Made by a program: the position numbers and the translations under genes. From Piscinibacter sp. (GTDB lineage Bacteria > Pseudomonadota > Gammaproteobacteria > Burkholderiales > Burkholderiaceae_C), in contig JADJJI010000004.1 in NCBI GenBank assembly GCA_016706565.1, positions 496,001 to 560,000 on the forward strand: a stretch of 64,000 nucleotides of DNA. Direction: 5' to 3'. Of this stretch, positions 12,355-21,133 are shown in pieces. The notes below the pieces were generated by a model. It worked only from the letters and a program-made list of their open reading frames with translations. It was not told the origin of the DNA and made no database searches. Position 1 is the stretch's first letter; each line of letters begins with the position of its first letter.

Positions 12355-12890
12355 TCCCTGCAACGCACGCCGGGCCGCTGCCCCGCCTCTGGTCTCTCGG
12401 CGAGCGCGCCATCGCCACGCTCGAACACCTGCAACCTGCGGCCCAGCTGGCCGCGCGCTGCTATGTCGCGTTGGTGTTCTTCCGCTCCGGGCTGACCAAG
12501 CTGCGCGACTTCGACACCACCATCGCGCTGTTCATGGACGAATACCAGGTACCGCTGCTCGACCCCACGGTGGCCGCCGTTGCCGGCACCGCGGGCGAAC
12601 TGGTGCTGCCGGTGCTGCTCGCCTTCGGCCTGGCCGGGCGCTTTGCGGCCGCGGGCCTGGGCGTGGTGAACGTGGTGGCCGTGCTCAGCCTGGCGGAAAT
12701 CGCCGAGGCTGCACTGCAGGGCCATCTGTTCTGGGGCAGCCTGCTGGCCGCGCTGCTGCTCTGGGGCCCGGGCCGCTGGTCGCTGGACCGCTGGGCGGTG
12801 CCGGCCCTGCGCCGACGCCTGCTCGGGGCTTCTGCGCAGGCCGATACACTGCGGCGCGACATCCCTCACGCTGACCCTGTTCGCCGATGA
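12351..12890 (+). CDS. DoxX family membrane protein
   Basis: The 179-residue protein has four membrane helices (about 35-55, 78-97, 103-122, 128-147) and a DoxX-type LVFFRSGLTKLRDF motif between the first two. DoxX proteins are regular fourth members of bufferin operons, where a redox or quinone-linked role in the membrane is suspected. It overlaps bufC by four bases (ATGA) and overlaps the next gene at 12887 in the same way, which ties the bufferin genes to the ABC transporter genes that follow. Confidence 0.85.
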   Translation: MIPATHAGPLPRLWSLGERAIATLEHLQPAAQLAARCYVALVFFRSGLTKLRDFDTTIALFMDEYQVPLLDPTVAAVAGTAGELVLPVLLAFGLAGRFAAAGLGVVNVVAVLSLAEIAEAALQGHLFWGSLLAALLLWGPGRWSLDRWAVPALRRRLLGASAQADTLRRDIPHADPVRR

Positions 12891-14101
12891 CCCCTTCGCT
12901 GATTCGCCGCCGGCTGCTCGCTGCCGGGGCCCTCGCGCCCTGGCTGCCCGCGTGGACATCTGCCAACGCGGCCGCCGACCCGGCCGCCTGGGCCGCCACC
13001 CTGCGAGCCGCACGCGGCCAGACGGTGTACTTCAACGCCTGGGCCGGCAGCGAGCGCGTCAACGCCTACCTGCAGTGGGTGGCGGGCGAGGTGGCCACGC
13101 GCCACGGCATCAAGCTCGAGCACGTCAAGCTCGGCGACACCGCCGAACTCGTCAAGCGCGTGCGCGCCGAGAAGCAGGCCGGCCGCAATCAGGACGGCAG
13201 CGCCGACATGGGCTGGATCAACGGCGAGAACTTCCTCGCCATGAAGCGCGAAGGCCTGCTGTTCGGGCCCTTCGCCGAATCGCTGCCGAACTTCGCCCTG
13301 GTCGACGTGGCGGGCAAGCCGACCACGCGCATCGACTTCTCCGAGCCGGTGGAAGGATTCGAGGCCGCCTGGGGCATGGCGCAGTTCACCTTCTATGGCG
13401 ACGGCAAGCGCGTGCCGCGGCCGCCGAAGAGCCTGGCCGAGCTGCTCGACTTCGCCAAGCAGAACCCGGGCCGATTCACCTACCCGAAGCCGCCCAACTT
13501 CCACGGCACCACCTTTCTCAAGCAGGTGCTGATCGAGACGGCGCCCGATCGCAAGCCGTTCTACGCACCGGCACCGGCCGATCCCGGCTCGCTGCTCGCG
13601 CCGCTGTGGCGCACGCTCGATGCGCTGCACCCGCTGCTGTGGCGGCAGGGCAAGCAGTTCCCGGCCAGCAACACGGTGATGCGCCAGATGCTCGCCGACG
13701 GTGAACTCTTCATCACGCTGACTTTCAACCCCAACGAGGCAGCCAACGAGATTGCCGCGAAGCGCCTGCCGGAGTCCGTGGTGAGCTGGCAGCATGCCGG
13801 GGGCACGATCGGCAACACGCACTTCCTCGCCATCCCGTTCAACGCGCGGGCGAAGGAGGGCGCGCAGGTGGTGATCGACTTCCTGCAGTCGCCGCTGGCG
13901 CAATCCCGCAAGGCCGACATCCGCCACTGGGGCGACCCGACGGTGCTGGCCGTCGACAGGCTGCCGGCGGCCGACAAGGCCTTGTTCACGCAGGCCACCG
14001 CGCCGGGCACGGTGGCACAGGCTGCGCCGGTGCTGCCCGAGCCGCATGCGAGCTGGGTCGAGGTGATCGAGCGCGAATGGGCGCGCCGCCACGGCCAGTG
14101 A
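12887..14101 (+). CDS. YnjB-type ABC transporter substrate-binding protein
   Basis: The 404-residue protein starts with a twin-arginine-like signal (RRRLLAAGALAPWLPAW, about 1-28), so it is periplasmic. The mature part reads as a COG4134 (YnjB) binding protein, with motifs such as VYFNAWAGSERVNAYLQW, GWINGENFLAMK and FTYPKPPNFHGTTFLKQ. The permease and ATPase follow in E. coli ynjBCD order. It overlaps the doxX stop by ATGA. The ligand of this transporter family is not established. Confidence 0.85.
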   Translation: MTPSLIRRRLLAAGALAPWLPAWTSANAAADPAAWAATLRAARGQTVYFNAWAGSERVNAYLQWVAGEVATRHGIKLEHVKLGDTAELVKRVRAEKQAGRNQDGSADMGWINGENFLAMKREGLLFGPFAESLPNFALVDVAGKPTTRIDFSEPVEGFEAAWGMAQFTFYGDGKRVPRPPKSLAELLDFAKQNPGRFTYPKPPNFHGTTFLKQVLIETAPDRKPFYAPAPADPGSLLAPLWRTLDALHPLLWRQGKQFPASNTVMRQMLADGELFITLTFNPNEAANEIAAKRLPESVVSWQHAGGTIGNTHFLAIPFNARAKEGAQVVIDFLQSPLAQSRKADIRHWGDPTVLAVDRLPAADKALFTQATAPGTVAQAAPVLPEPHASWVEVIEREWARRHGQ

Positions 14102-15744
14102 CGCTTCGCCCCATCGGCCGCGCCTGGTGGTGGCCGGCGGGGCTGTTCGCGCTGCCGCTGCTGGCGGCGCTGGCCCTGGCACTCGGCGCGGCGCTCGATG
14201 TCGCGGCCTGGCGCAGCTTGCTCGCCGACCCGGCGCTGTGGCCGGCGCTGTCGCTGGGCCTGTGGGTCGGCGCGGCAGCCACGGGCGTCTCGCTGGCACT
14301 CACGCTGTGGATCGTCACGCACCTGCATGGCACGCCCGCCTGGGCTCGCCTGGAGCGCTGGCTCGGCGCGCTGCTGGCCGTTCCGCACGCCGCCTTCGCG
14401 GTCGGCCTCGCGCTGCTGCTGATGCCCAGCGGGCTGCTGCTGCGCCTGATCGCGCCGTGGGCCGGCTGGGAGTCGCCGCCCGCGCTGGCCACGGTGCAGG
14501 ACCCGTTCGGCCTGGCGCTGATCGCCGGCCTGGTCGGCAAGGAGGTGCCCTTCCTGCTGTGGAACGTGGCGGCGCAGCTGCGGCCGGTGGCGCAGGCCAC
14601 GCAACTGCGCCAGCAGCTGCAGGCCGGGCAGGCGATGGGCTACCCCGCGGCAAGCGTGTGGTGGCGCGTGCTCTGGCCGCAGCTGCTGCCGCGCCTGGCG
14701 TTGCCGCTGCTCGCGGTGTGGGCCTATGGCCTCAGCGTGGTCGACATGGCGCTGGTGCTCGGGCCCACGCGCCCGCCGACGCTGGCGCAGCTGGCCTGGT
14801 CGTGGCTGCTCGATGCCGACGCAGCCGTCAATGCGCAGGGCGCGGCGGCCTCGCTGCTGGTCACGCTGCTGGTGGCGGCAGGCGCACTCGTCGCGCTGCT
14901 GCTGGCCTGCCTGCTGCGTGCGCCGCTGCGCGCGCGCCAGGTGCGCGGCGACCGGCCTGCGCCGGCGCGCACGGCCGCGTTCGTGCGGCCCTTGCTCGGC
15001 GTTGGCGCGCTGGTCTATGCCATCGTGCTCGCGCTGCTCGCCTTCGTGTCGGTGGCCAGCGTGTGGAGCTTTCCGGCGCTGTGGCCGCAGCGGGCTTCGT
15101 TCGAGGCCTGGTCGACCGTGGGCGGCAGCCTGCCCGTGCTCGGCGACACCGCCCTGCTCGCGCTCGCCGCGTCGTTCACCGGCGTCGTGCTGGCCGTGGC
15201 CTGGATGGAAACCACGCCGCCCGCCTGGGACCGCCGCGCCGCGCCGCTGGTGTTCGCGCCGATGCTGATCCCCGGCGTACTGCTCGTCGCCGGCCTCTAC
15301 CAGGTCGCGCTGCACTTGCGGCTGGACGGCAGCCTCGCCGGCCTGTGGCTGGCGCACAGCCTGTTCAGCGCGCCCTATGCGCTGGTGGCGCTGGCGCCGG
15401 CCTACCGTGGCTTCGACGCGCGCTACGAGCAGACGGCGCGCGCGCTGGGTCGTTCGCGCGCGGCGTTCCTCCTGCGCATCAAGTGGCCGATGCTGCTGGC
15501 GCCGATCGCCTCGGCGGCAGCGGTGGGCTTCGCGGTCAGCGTGGCGCAGTACCTGAGCACGCAGTTCGTCGGCGCCGGCCGCCACGCCACCGTCACCACC
15601 GAGGCGCTGACGCTCGCCTCGGGCGGCCAGCGCACGCTGATGGCGGCCTTCGCCTTGCTACAGGCGCTGCTGCCCGCGCTGGCCTTCGGCGCCGCGTGGT
15701 GGGTCGCGCGCCGGCAGGCGAAGCGGGTCGGCACGGAGGCCTGA
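14098..15744 (+). CDS. YnjC-type ABC transporter permease, duplicated domain
   Basis: The product has 548 residues and about twelve membrane helices. The protein is a fusion of two permease domains, each with an EAA-type loop: the first near residues 165-210 (QAMGYPAASVWWRVLWPQ) and the second near 445-475 (ARALGRSRAAFLLRIKWP). This matches YnjC and the ThiP-like two-domain permeases. The start is a GTG at 14098 overlapping the binding-protein stop (GTGA). It forms the inner-membrane channel for the YnjB-like protein. Confidence 0.85.
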   Translation: MTLRPIGRAWWWPAGLFALPLLAALALALGAALDVAAWRSLLADPALWPALSLGLWVGAAATGVSLALTLWIVTHLHGTPAWARLERWLGALLAVPHAAFAVGLALLLMPSGLLLRLIAPWAGWESPPALATVQDPFGLALIAGLVGKEVPFLLWNVAAQLRPVAQATQLRQQLQAGQAMGYPAASVWWRVLWPQLLPRLALPLLAVWAYGLSVVDMALVLGPTRPPTLAQLAWSWLLDADAAVNAQGAAASLLVTLLVAAGALVALLLACLLRAPLRARQVRGDRPAPARTAAFVRPLLGVGALVYAIVLALLAFVSVASVWSFPALWPQRASFEAWSTVGGSLPVLGDTALLALAASFTGVVLAVAWMETTPPAWDRRAAPLVFAPMLIPGVLLVAGLYQVALHLRLDGSLAGLWLAHSLFSAPYALVALAPAYRGFDARYEQTARALGRSRAAFLLRIKWPMLLAPIASAAAVGFAVSVAQYLSTQFVGAGRHATVTTEALTLASGGQRTLMAAFALLQALLPALAFGAAWWVARRQAKRVGTEA

Positions 15745-16403
15745 TGCTGGAGCTCGACGGCGTCACCGTGGCCACGCCGCAGCGCGTGCTGATCCGCGCG
15801 CTGTCGGCGCGGGTCGGGCCGGGCGAGGTGCTCGTCGTGATGGGCGAGAGCGGCTCCGGCAAGTCGTCGCTGCTGGCGTACCTGTGCGGCACGCTGGCGC
15901 CTGGCCTCCTGGCGAGCGGCCGCGTGCGGCTCGACGGCCGCGACATCGACGCACTGCCCACGGTGCAGCGCCGCGTCGGCATCCTGTTCCAGGACGACCT
16001 GCTGTTCCCGCACCTCACCGTGCTGGAGAACCTGCTGTTCGCGCTGCCCGCCGGTGCGGCCGCCGAGCGCCGGGCGCGCGCCGAGGCGGCGCTGGCCAGC
16101 GCCGGCCTGGCCGGCTACGGGCCGCGCCTGCCGCACACGCTGTCGGGCGGGCAACGCTCGCGCGTCTCGGTGCTGCGCGCGCTGCTCGCGCAGCCGCAGG
16201 CGCTGCTGCTCGACGAACCCTTCTCGCGGCTGGACATGGCGCTGCGCGAGCGCTTTCGCGCCTTCGTCTTCGAACGCCTGCGCGAGCAGCGCATCCCGGC
16301 GGTGCTGGTCACGCACGATGCGCACGACGTGCCGGCCGGCGCGCAGGTGATCCAGCTCGACGATCAGGCCGATCCTGCCGAGGACGGGGCGGTCGATGCT
16401 TGA
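15744..16403 (+). CDS. YnjD-type ABC transporter ATPase
   Basis: The 219-residue protein is a complete nucleotide-binding subunit. It has Walker A GESGSGKSS near residue 35, Q-loop FQDDLLFPH, signature LSGGQRSRVS, Walker B LLLDEPFSRLD and switch histidine VTHD. The ATG overlaps the permease stop by one base. It should energise uptake through the preceding permease. The downstream phosphatidyltransferase gene overlaps its 3' end by eight bases, as ynjF lies in the E. coli ynj cluster. Confidence 0.9.
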   Translation: MLELDGVTVATPQRVLIRALSARVGPGEVLVVMGESGSGKSSLLAYLCGTLAPGLLASGRVRLDGRDIDALPTVQRRVGILFQDDLLFPHLTVLENLLFALPAGAAAERRARAEAALASAGLAGYGPRLPHTLSGGQRSRVSVLRALLAQPQALLLDEPFSRLDMALRERFRAFVFERLREQRIPAVLVTHDAHDVPAGAQVIQLDDQADPAEDGAVDA

Positions 16404-17004
16404 CCGCTACGCGCTCGCGTTGCTGCGCCCGGCGATGCAAGCCGGCGCGCGTGGCCTTGCGCGGCTCGGCCTCTCGGCCGACCAGGCCAGCTGGATCGGC
16501 TTCGGCATCGGCGTGGCGGGCGCACTGTGCATCGCGCGCCAGCAGTTCGTCGCCGGCCTCGTGCTGCTGCTGGCCAGCCGCGTGTTCGACGGGCTCGATG
16601 GCGCGCTGGCGCGCCTCACGCAGCCCACCGACCGCGGCGCCTTTCTCGACATCACGCTGGACTTCCTGTTCTACGCGAGCATCCCGCTGGCCTTCGCGCT
16701 GGCGGATCCGGCGGCGAATGCGCTGGCCGCGGCGGTGCTGCTGGCCGCCTTCGTTGGCACCGGCTCGACCTTCCTCGCCTACGCGGCGCTGGCGGCGCAG
16801 CGCGGTCAGAAAAGCGTGGCCTACCCGACCAAGGGCCTCTACTATCTCGGCGGCCTGACGGAGGCGACGGAAACCATCGCCTGCTTCGCGCTGATGTGCC
16901 TGTGGCCCGGGCATTTCGCCGCGCTCGCGTTCGGCTTCGCCGGCCTGTGCGTGCTGACCATCGCCACGCGCCTGTGGGCCGGCTGGCGCGGCTTGCCGCC
17001 TTGA
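16396..17004 (+). CDS. CDP-alcohol phosphatidyltransferase family protein (YnjF-like)
   Basis: The 202-residue integral membrane protein has the catalytic CDP-alcohol phosphatidyltransferase motif D-x2-D-G-x2-A-R-x8-G-x3-D-x3-D, seen as DGLDGALARL...DRGAFLDITLD. It should transfer a phosphatidyl group from a CDP-alcohol to a second alcohol in the membrane. E. coli carries a similar gene, ynjF, after ynjBCD; the same linkage is seen here, with an eight-base overlap. The physiological alcohol is unknown. Confidence 0.85.
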   Translation: MLDRYALALLRPAMQAGARGLARLGLSADQASWIGFGIGVAGALCIARQQFVAGLVLLLASRVFDGLDGALARLTQPTDRGAFLDITLDFLFYASIPLAFALADPAANALAAAVLLAAFVGTGSTFLAYAALAAQRGQKSVAYPTKGLYYLGGLTEATETIACFALMCLWPGHFAALAFGFAGLCVLTIATRLWAGWRGLPP

Positions 17005-17029
17005 ACACGAAGAACAACGAAGGATCTGC

Positions 17030-19180
17030 ATGAACCGCCGCAAGCTCATCGTCATCGCCGTGGTGCTCGCGCTGGTCGCGGCCTACTTCGCCTTCGACCT
17101 GGGGCGCTTCTTCAGCCTCGAGTACCTGAAGTCGCGCCAGGAAGAATTCGCGGCGCTTTATGCGCAGCGGCCGGCGCTGGTGATCGGCAGCTTCTTCGCC
17201 GTCTACGTCGGCGTGACGGCGCTGTCGTTCCCTGGCGCGGCCATCCTCACGCTGGCCGGCGGCGCGATCTTCGGCCTGGCCGTGGGCACGCTGGTGGTGT
17301 CGTTCGCCAGCAGCCTCGGCGCGACGCTGGCCTTCCTGGTGTCGCGCTACCTGCTGCGCGACGGCGTGCAGGCGCGCTTCGGTGCGCGCCTGGCCGAGGT
17401 CGACAAGGGCATCGCGAAGGAAGGCGGCTTCTACCTGTTCACCCTGCGCCTGGTGCCGCTGCTGCCCTTCTTCGTGATCAACCTGCTCATGGGCCTGACG
17501 AAGATGAAGGCCTGGACCTTCTACTGGGTCAGCCAGCTCGGCATGCTGGCCGGCACGCTGGTCTACGTGAACGCCGGCACGCAGCTGGCGAAGATCGAGT
17601 CGCTCAAGGGCATCCTGTCGCCGGGGTTGCTGGGCTCCTTCGTTCTGCTCGGCATCTTCCCGCTGATCGCCAAGAAGATCGTCGATGTGATTCAGGGCCG
17701 CAAGGTGTATGCGCGCTGGGCCGGCGTGAAACCGAAATCCTTCGATCGGAACCTCGTCGTCATCGGTGCCGGTGCAGCCGGGCTGGTGACGAGCTACATC
17801 GCCGCGGTGGTGAAGGCCAAGGTCACGCTGGTCGAGAGCCACAAGATGGGCGGCGACTGCCTCAACTACGGCTGCGTGCCGAGCAAGGCGCTGATCAAGA
17901 CGGCCACGCTGATGCAGCAAATGCGCGAGTCGACGAAATACGGCATCGAGAGCGCGCAGGCCACGCTGAACTTCGCCGACGTGATGGACCGCGTCGCCCG
18001 CGTGGTGCGCGACATCGAGCCGCACGATTCGGTGCAGCGCTACACCGGCCTGGGTGTGGACGTGGTCACGGGCTACGCGAAGATCGTCAACCCGTGGACG
18101 GTGGAGATCGACCTCGGCGAAGGCCGCAAGCAGACACTGACCACGCGCAGCATCGTCATCGCCACCGGCGCCATGCCCTTCGTGCCGCCGCTGCCAGGGC
18201 TGGACGACGTGGGCTATCTGACCAGCGACACGCTGTGGGGCCTGCGCGAGCTGCCGCCGCGCCTGGTGGTGCTGGGCGGCGGGCCGATCGGCTGCGAGCT
18301 GGCGCAGAGCTTCGCGCGGCTGGGCTCGCAGGTCACGCAGATCGAGATGGCGCCGCGCATCATGATCCGCGAGGACGAAGAGGTCTCGGCGCTCGCCAAG
18401 GCCGCGCTCGAACACGACGGCGTGGCGGTGCTCACCGGCCACAAGGCACTGCGCTGCGAGCGCGTGGACGGGCGCAAGTTCATCGTCGTCGAAGCGGGCG
18501 GCGCCGAGAAGCGCTTCGAGTTCGACCAGCTGCTGTGCGCCGTCGGCCGCGTCGCACGCCTGAAGGGTTACGGGCTGGAGGAACTGGGCATCGCCGCCGG
18601 CCGCACCATCGAGACCAACGAATACCTGCAGACGGCGTATCCGAACATCCTCGCCGCCGGCGACGTGGCCGGGCCCTACCAGTTCACCCACGTGGCGGCG
18701 CACCAGGCCTGGTACGCCTCGGTCAACGCGCTGTTCGGGCAGTTCAAGAAGTTCAAGGCCGACTACTCGGTAATCCCCTGGGCGACCTTCATCGACCCGG
18801 AGGTGGCGCGTGTCGGCCTCAACGAGCAGGAGGCGAAGGAGAAGGGCATCGCCGTCGAGGTCACCCGATACGGCATCGACGACCTCGACCGCGCCATCGC
18901 CGACAGCGCCGCCCACGGCTTCGTGAAGGTGCTCACCGAGCCGGGCAAGGACCGCATCCTCGGTGTCACCATCGTCGGCGCGCATGCCGGCGACCTGCTC
19001 GCCGAATACGTGCTGGCGATGCGCCATGGCCTGGGGCTGAACAAGATCCTCGGCACCATCCACACCTACCCGACGATGGCCGAGGCGAACAAGTACGCCG
19101 CCGGCGAATGGAAGCGCAACCACCAGCCGGCCAGGCTGCTCGAATGGGTGGCGAAGTACCACGCCTGGCGGCGGGCTTGA
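17030..19180 (+). CDS. Fusion of TVP38/TMEM64 (VTT) membrane domain and pyridine nucleotide-disulfide oxidoreductase
   Basis: The protein has 716 residues. Residues 1-215 form a VTT/DedA-like membrane domain (FPGAAILTLAGGAIFG, FTLRLVPLLPFFVINLLMG). From 240 on it is a dihydrolipoamide dehydrogenase/mercuric reductase-like flavoprotein: FAD motif GAGAAG (246-251), redox-active Cys277 and Cys282 in GGDCLNYGCVPSK, NAD motif GGGPIGCE, and a C-terminal IHTYPTMAEA that keeps the dimer-interface histidine. No N-terminal heavy-metal domain or C-terminal Cys pair is present, so it is not a true MerA. A GGAT site (17020-17023) precedes the ATG. The electron acceptor is unknown. Confidence 0.88.
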   Translation: MNRRKLIVIAVVLALVAAYFAFDLGRFFSLEYLKSRQEEFAALYAQRPALVIGSFFAVYVGVTALSFPGAAILTLAGGAIFGLAVGTLVVSFASSLGATLAFLVSRYLLRDGVQARFGARLAEVDKGIAKEGGFYLFTLRLVPLLPFFVINLLMGLTKMKAWTFYWVSQLGMLAGTLVYVNAGTQLAKIESLKGILSPGLLGSFVLLGIFPLIAKKIVDVIQGRKVYARWAGVKPKSFDRNLVVIGAGAAGLVTSYIAAVVKAKVTLVESHKMGGDCLNYGCVPSKALIKTATLMQQMRESTKYGIESAQATLNFADVMDRVARVVRDIEPHDSVQRYTGLGVDVVTGYAKIVNPWTVEIDLGEGRKQTLTTRSIVIATGAMPFVPPLPGLDDVGYLTSDTLWGLRELPPRLVVLGGGPIGCELAQSFARLGSQVTQIEMAPRIMIREDEEVSALAKAALEHDGVAVLTGHKALRCERVDGRKFIVVEAGGAEKRFEFDQLLCAVGRVARLKGYGLEELGIAAGRTIETNEYLQTAYPNILAAGDVAGPYQFTHVAAHQAWYASVNALFGQFKKFKADYSVIPWATFIDPEVARVGLNEQEAKEKGIAVEVTRYGIDDLDRAIADSAAHGFVKVLTEPGKDRILGVTIVGAHAGDLLAEYVLAMRHGLGLNKILGTIHTYPTMAEANKYAAGEWKRNHQPARLLEWVAKYHAWRRA

Positions 19181-19237
19181 CGCTGTTACGGCACCTTCCG
19201 TGGCTGGATTAGCATAGGTCGACCGGCATCCGCAGCG

Positions 19238-19984
19238 ATGCCGGCTGTCTCCATGACCTTGCCGACGAAACTTCTCCTTGCCGCCACGCTGCTGCTCGTC
19301 TCGGCCGGCCGCGCACAGGCCGACCTGCAGCTGCTGCAGCCCTTTGCCACGGCCGGCGGCACGATCAACGCACCCTGGCACCTGGCGAGCCTGCCACACC
19401 AGAAGCGGCCGCTGACGCGCTTCTCGGTGCTCGAGCTCGACGGCCGCCGCGCCCTGCGCGTGGAGGCGGATGGTTCCTACGGCAACCTGGTGCATCCGCT
19501 GCGTGTCGACGGCACCGCCCTCACCTTGTCGTGGCAGTGGCGGGTGGAGGAATTCGTCGCCGAATCCGATCTGGCCACCAAGCGCGGCGACGACACGGCC
19601 GTGAAGGTCTGCGTGTTCTTCGAGATGCCGATGTCGCAAGTGCCCTTCGTCGAGCGACAGCTGCTGCGCGTGGCGCGTGCCGCCAGCGACGAGCCGTTGC
19701 CGGCCGCGACCGTCTGCTACGTGTGGGACCGCACGCTGCCCGCCGGCACCACGCTGGACAACGCCTACACCCGCCGCATGCGTTACCTCGTGCTGCGCAG
19801 CGGCGCTGCGAGCCCGGCACGCTGGCAGCCGGAGCGCCGCGACGTGGGGGCCGATTTCCTCAGGCTGTTCGGCAACGAGAGCACGCAGATCCCGCCGATC
19901 GTCGGCGTGGCCGTCGGCGCCGATGCCGACAACACCCACGGCCACAGCGTCGCCCACGTGGCCGACCTGGTCCTCGCGCCTTGA
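19238..19984 (+). CDS. DUF3047 family secreted protein
   Basis: The 248-residue protein has a signal peptide (MTLPTKLLLAATLLLVSAGRAQA, if started at 19253) and the DUF3047 pattern LSWQWRVEEF, KRGDDTAVKVCVFF, YVWDRTLPAGTTLDNAYTRRMRYLVLRSG and DADNTHG. A beta-sandwich in the periplasm or outer envelope is expected; no activity is known for the family. The ATG at 19253 is a shorter alternative start. Its end overlaps the flavoprotein gene at 19981, so the two are probably co-expressed. Confidence 0.8.
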   Translation: MPAVSMTLPTKLLLAATLLLVSAGRAQADLQLLQPFATAGGTINAPWHLASLPHQKRPLTRFSVLELDGRRALRVEADGSYGNLVHPLRVDGTALTLSWQWRVEEFVAESDLATKRGDDTAVKVCVFFEMPMSQVPFVERQLLRVARAASDEPLPAATVCYVWDRTLPAGTTLDNAYTRRMRYLVLRSGAASPARWQPERRDVGADFLRLFGNESTQIPPIVGVAVGADADNTHGHSVAHVADLVLAP

Positions 19985-21078
19985 AGCGCCTGCTGCTGCT
20001 GGGCGGCGGGCATGCGCACCTGCAGGTGATGCGTGCCTTCGCCAACGAGGCCGTGCCGGCGGCCGAGTTGACGCTGGTCACTCCGTACCCGCGCCTGACC
20101 TACTCGGGCATGGTGCCCGGCCACGTGGCCGGCCACTATTCGCTGGAGCAATGCAGCGTGCCGCTGGCGCCGATGGCCGAGCGTGCCGGCGTGCGTCTGC
20201 TGCAGGGCGCCGCCACCGCCATCGACACCGCCCGGCGCAGCGTGACGCTGGCCGACGGCCGCAGCCTGCCCTACGACGTGCTCAGCCTGGACATCGGCGC
20301 CACGGTCGACCGCGATGCGATCCCCGGCGCCCGTGAGCACGGCCTGTTCGTGCGCCCGATCGAGGCCTTCACGCAGCTGTGGAGCCGCATGGCCGAACTC
20401 GGCCGCGAACGCGCGCTGTGCGTGGTGGTGGTCGGCGGCGGTGCGGCCGGTGTCGAGCTGGCGCTGGCCATCCACCACACGCTGGGCGAGCGTTCGCACG
20501 TGAGCCTGGTCACCGGCGGCGGCGTGCCGCTGCCCAGCCACCCGCCGTCGGTGCAGCGGCGCGCACTGAAGGCGCTCAAGCGGCGCAACGTCACCGTGCT
20601 CGAAGACACCTGCGCCGAGATCAGTGCCGAGCACGTGCTGCTCGGCCGCGGCACGCGCGTGGCCTGCGATGCGGCGGTGGTGGCGCTGGGCGCGGCGGCG
20701 CCCGCCTGGCTGCACGGCAGCGGTCTGGCACTGGACGAGCGCGGCTTCGTCGCGACCGGGCCCACCCTGCAGAGCAGCTCGCACCCCGAGGTGTTCGCCG
20801 CCGGCGACGTGGCCACGCGCAGCGACGATCCGCACCCGAAGAGCGGCGTGTACGCGGTGCGTGCCGGCGCGCCGCTGGCGCTGAACCTGCGCCGCTTCCT
20901 GGCCGGCGGCGAACTGCAGCCCTACCGCCCGCAACGGCGCGCGCTCAATCTGCTGGCCTGCGGCGAGCGCTACGCGATCGCGAGCTGGGGAGGCTGGTCG
21001 GCCGAAGGCGCCTGGGTCTGGCGCTGGAAGGACCGCATCGACCGCGACTTCATGCGGGCGCATGGCGGCATCGGCTGA
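19981..21078 (+). CDS. TIGR03169-type FAD-dependent oxidoreductase
   Basis: The 365-residue protein begins with an FAD-binding strand (LLLLGGGHAHLQVM), has a second NAD-binding motif VVVVGGGAAGVELA near 145, and the C-terminal FAD motif EVFAAGDVA. The GGGHAHLQVMR start and PYPRLTYSGMVPG match the family of NDH-2-like flavoproteins that occur fused to or beside SelD. No selD gene is in view. The TTG start at 19981 overlaps the preceding stop (TTGA). It probably oxidises NAD(P)H at the membrane, but the electron acceptor is unknown. Confidence 0.8.
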   Translation: MKRLLLLGGGHAHLQVMRAFANEAVPAAELTLVTPYPRLTYSGMVPGHVAGHYSLEQCSVPLAPMAERAGVRLLQGAATAIDTARRSVTLADGRSLPYDVLSLDIGATVDRDAIPGAREHGLFVRPIEAFTQLWSRMAELGRERALCVVVVGGGAAGVELALAIHHTLGERSHVSLVTGGGVPLPSHPPSVQRRALKALKRRNVTVLEDTCAEISAEHVLLGRGTRVACDAAVVALGAAAPAWLHGSGLALDERGFVATGPTLQSSSHPEVFAAGDVATRSDDPHPKSGVYAVRAGAPLALNLRRFLAGGELQPYRPQRRALNLLACGERYAIASWGGWSAEGAWVWRWKDRIDRDFMRAHGGIG

Positions 21079-21133
21079 ACGCGGCCGCCGTCTGGGCCAG
21101 AATCGACCCATACCCCTTCCTCTGGAGATGCCC

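Noticed and set aside
17030-19180. Mercuric reductase (merA) for the fused flavoprotein
   Set aside because: No N-terminal metal-binding domain, no C-terminal Cys-Cys, no mer genes nearby, and a membrane domain in front.
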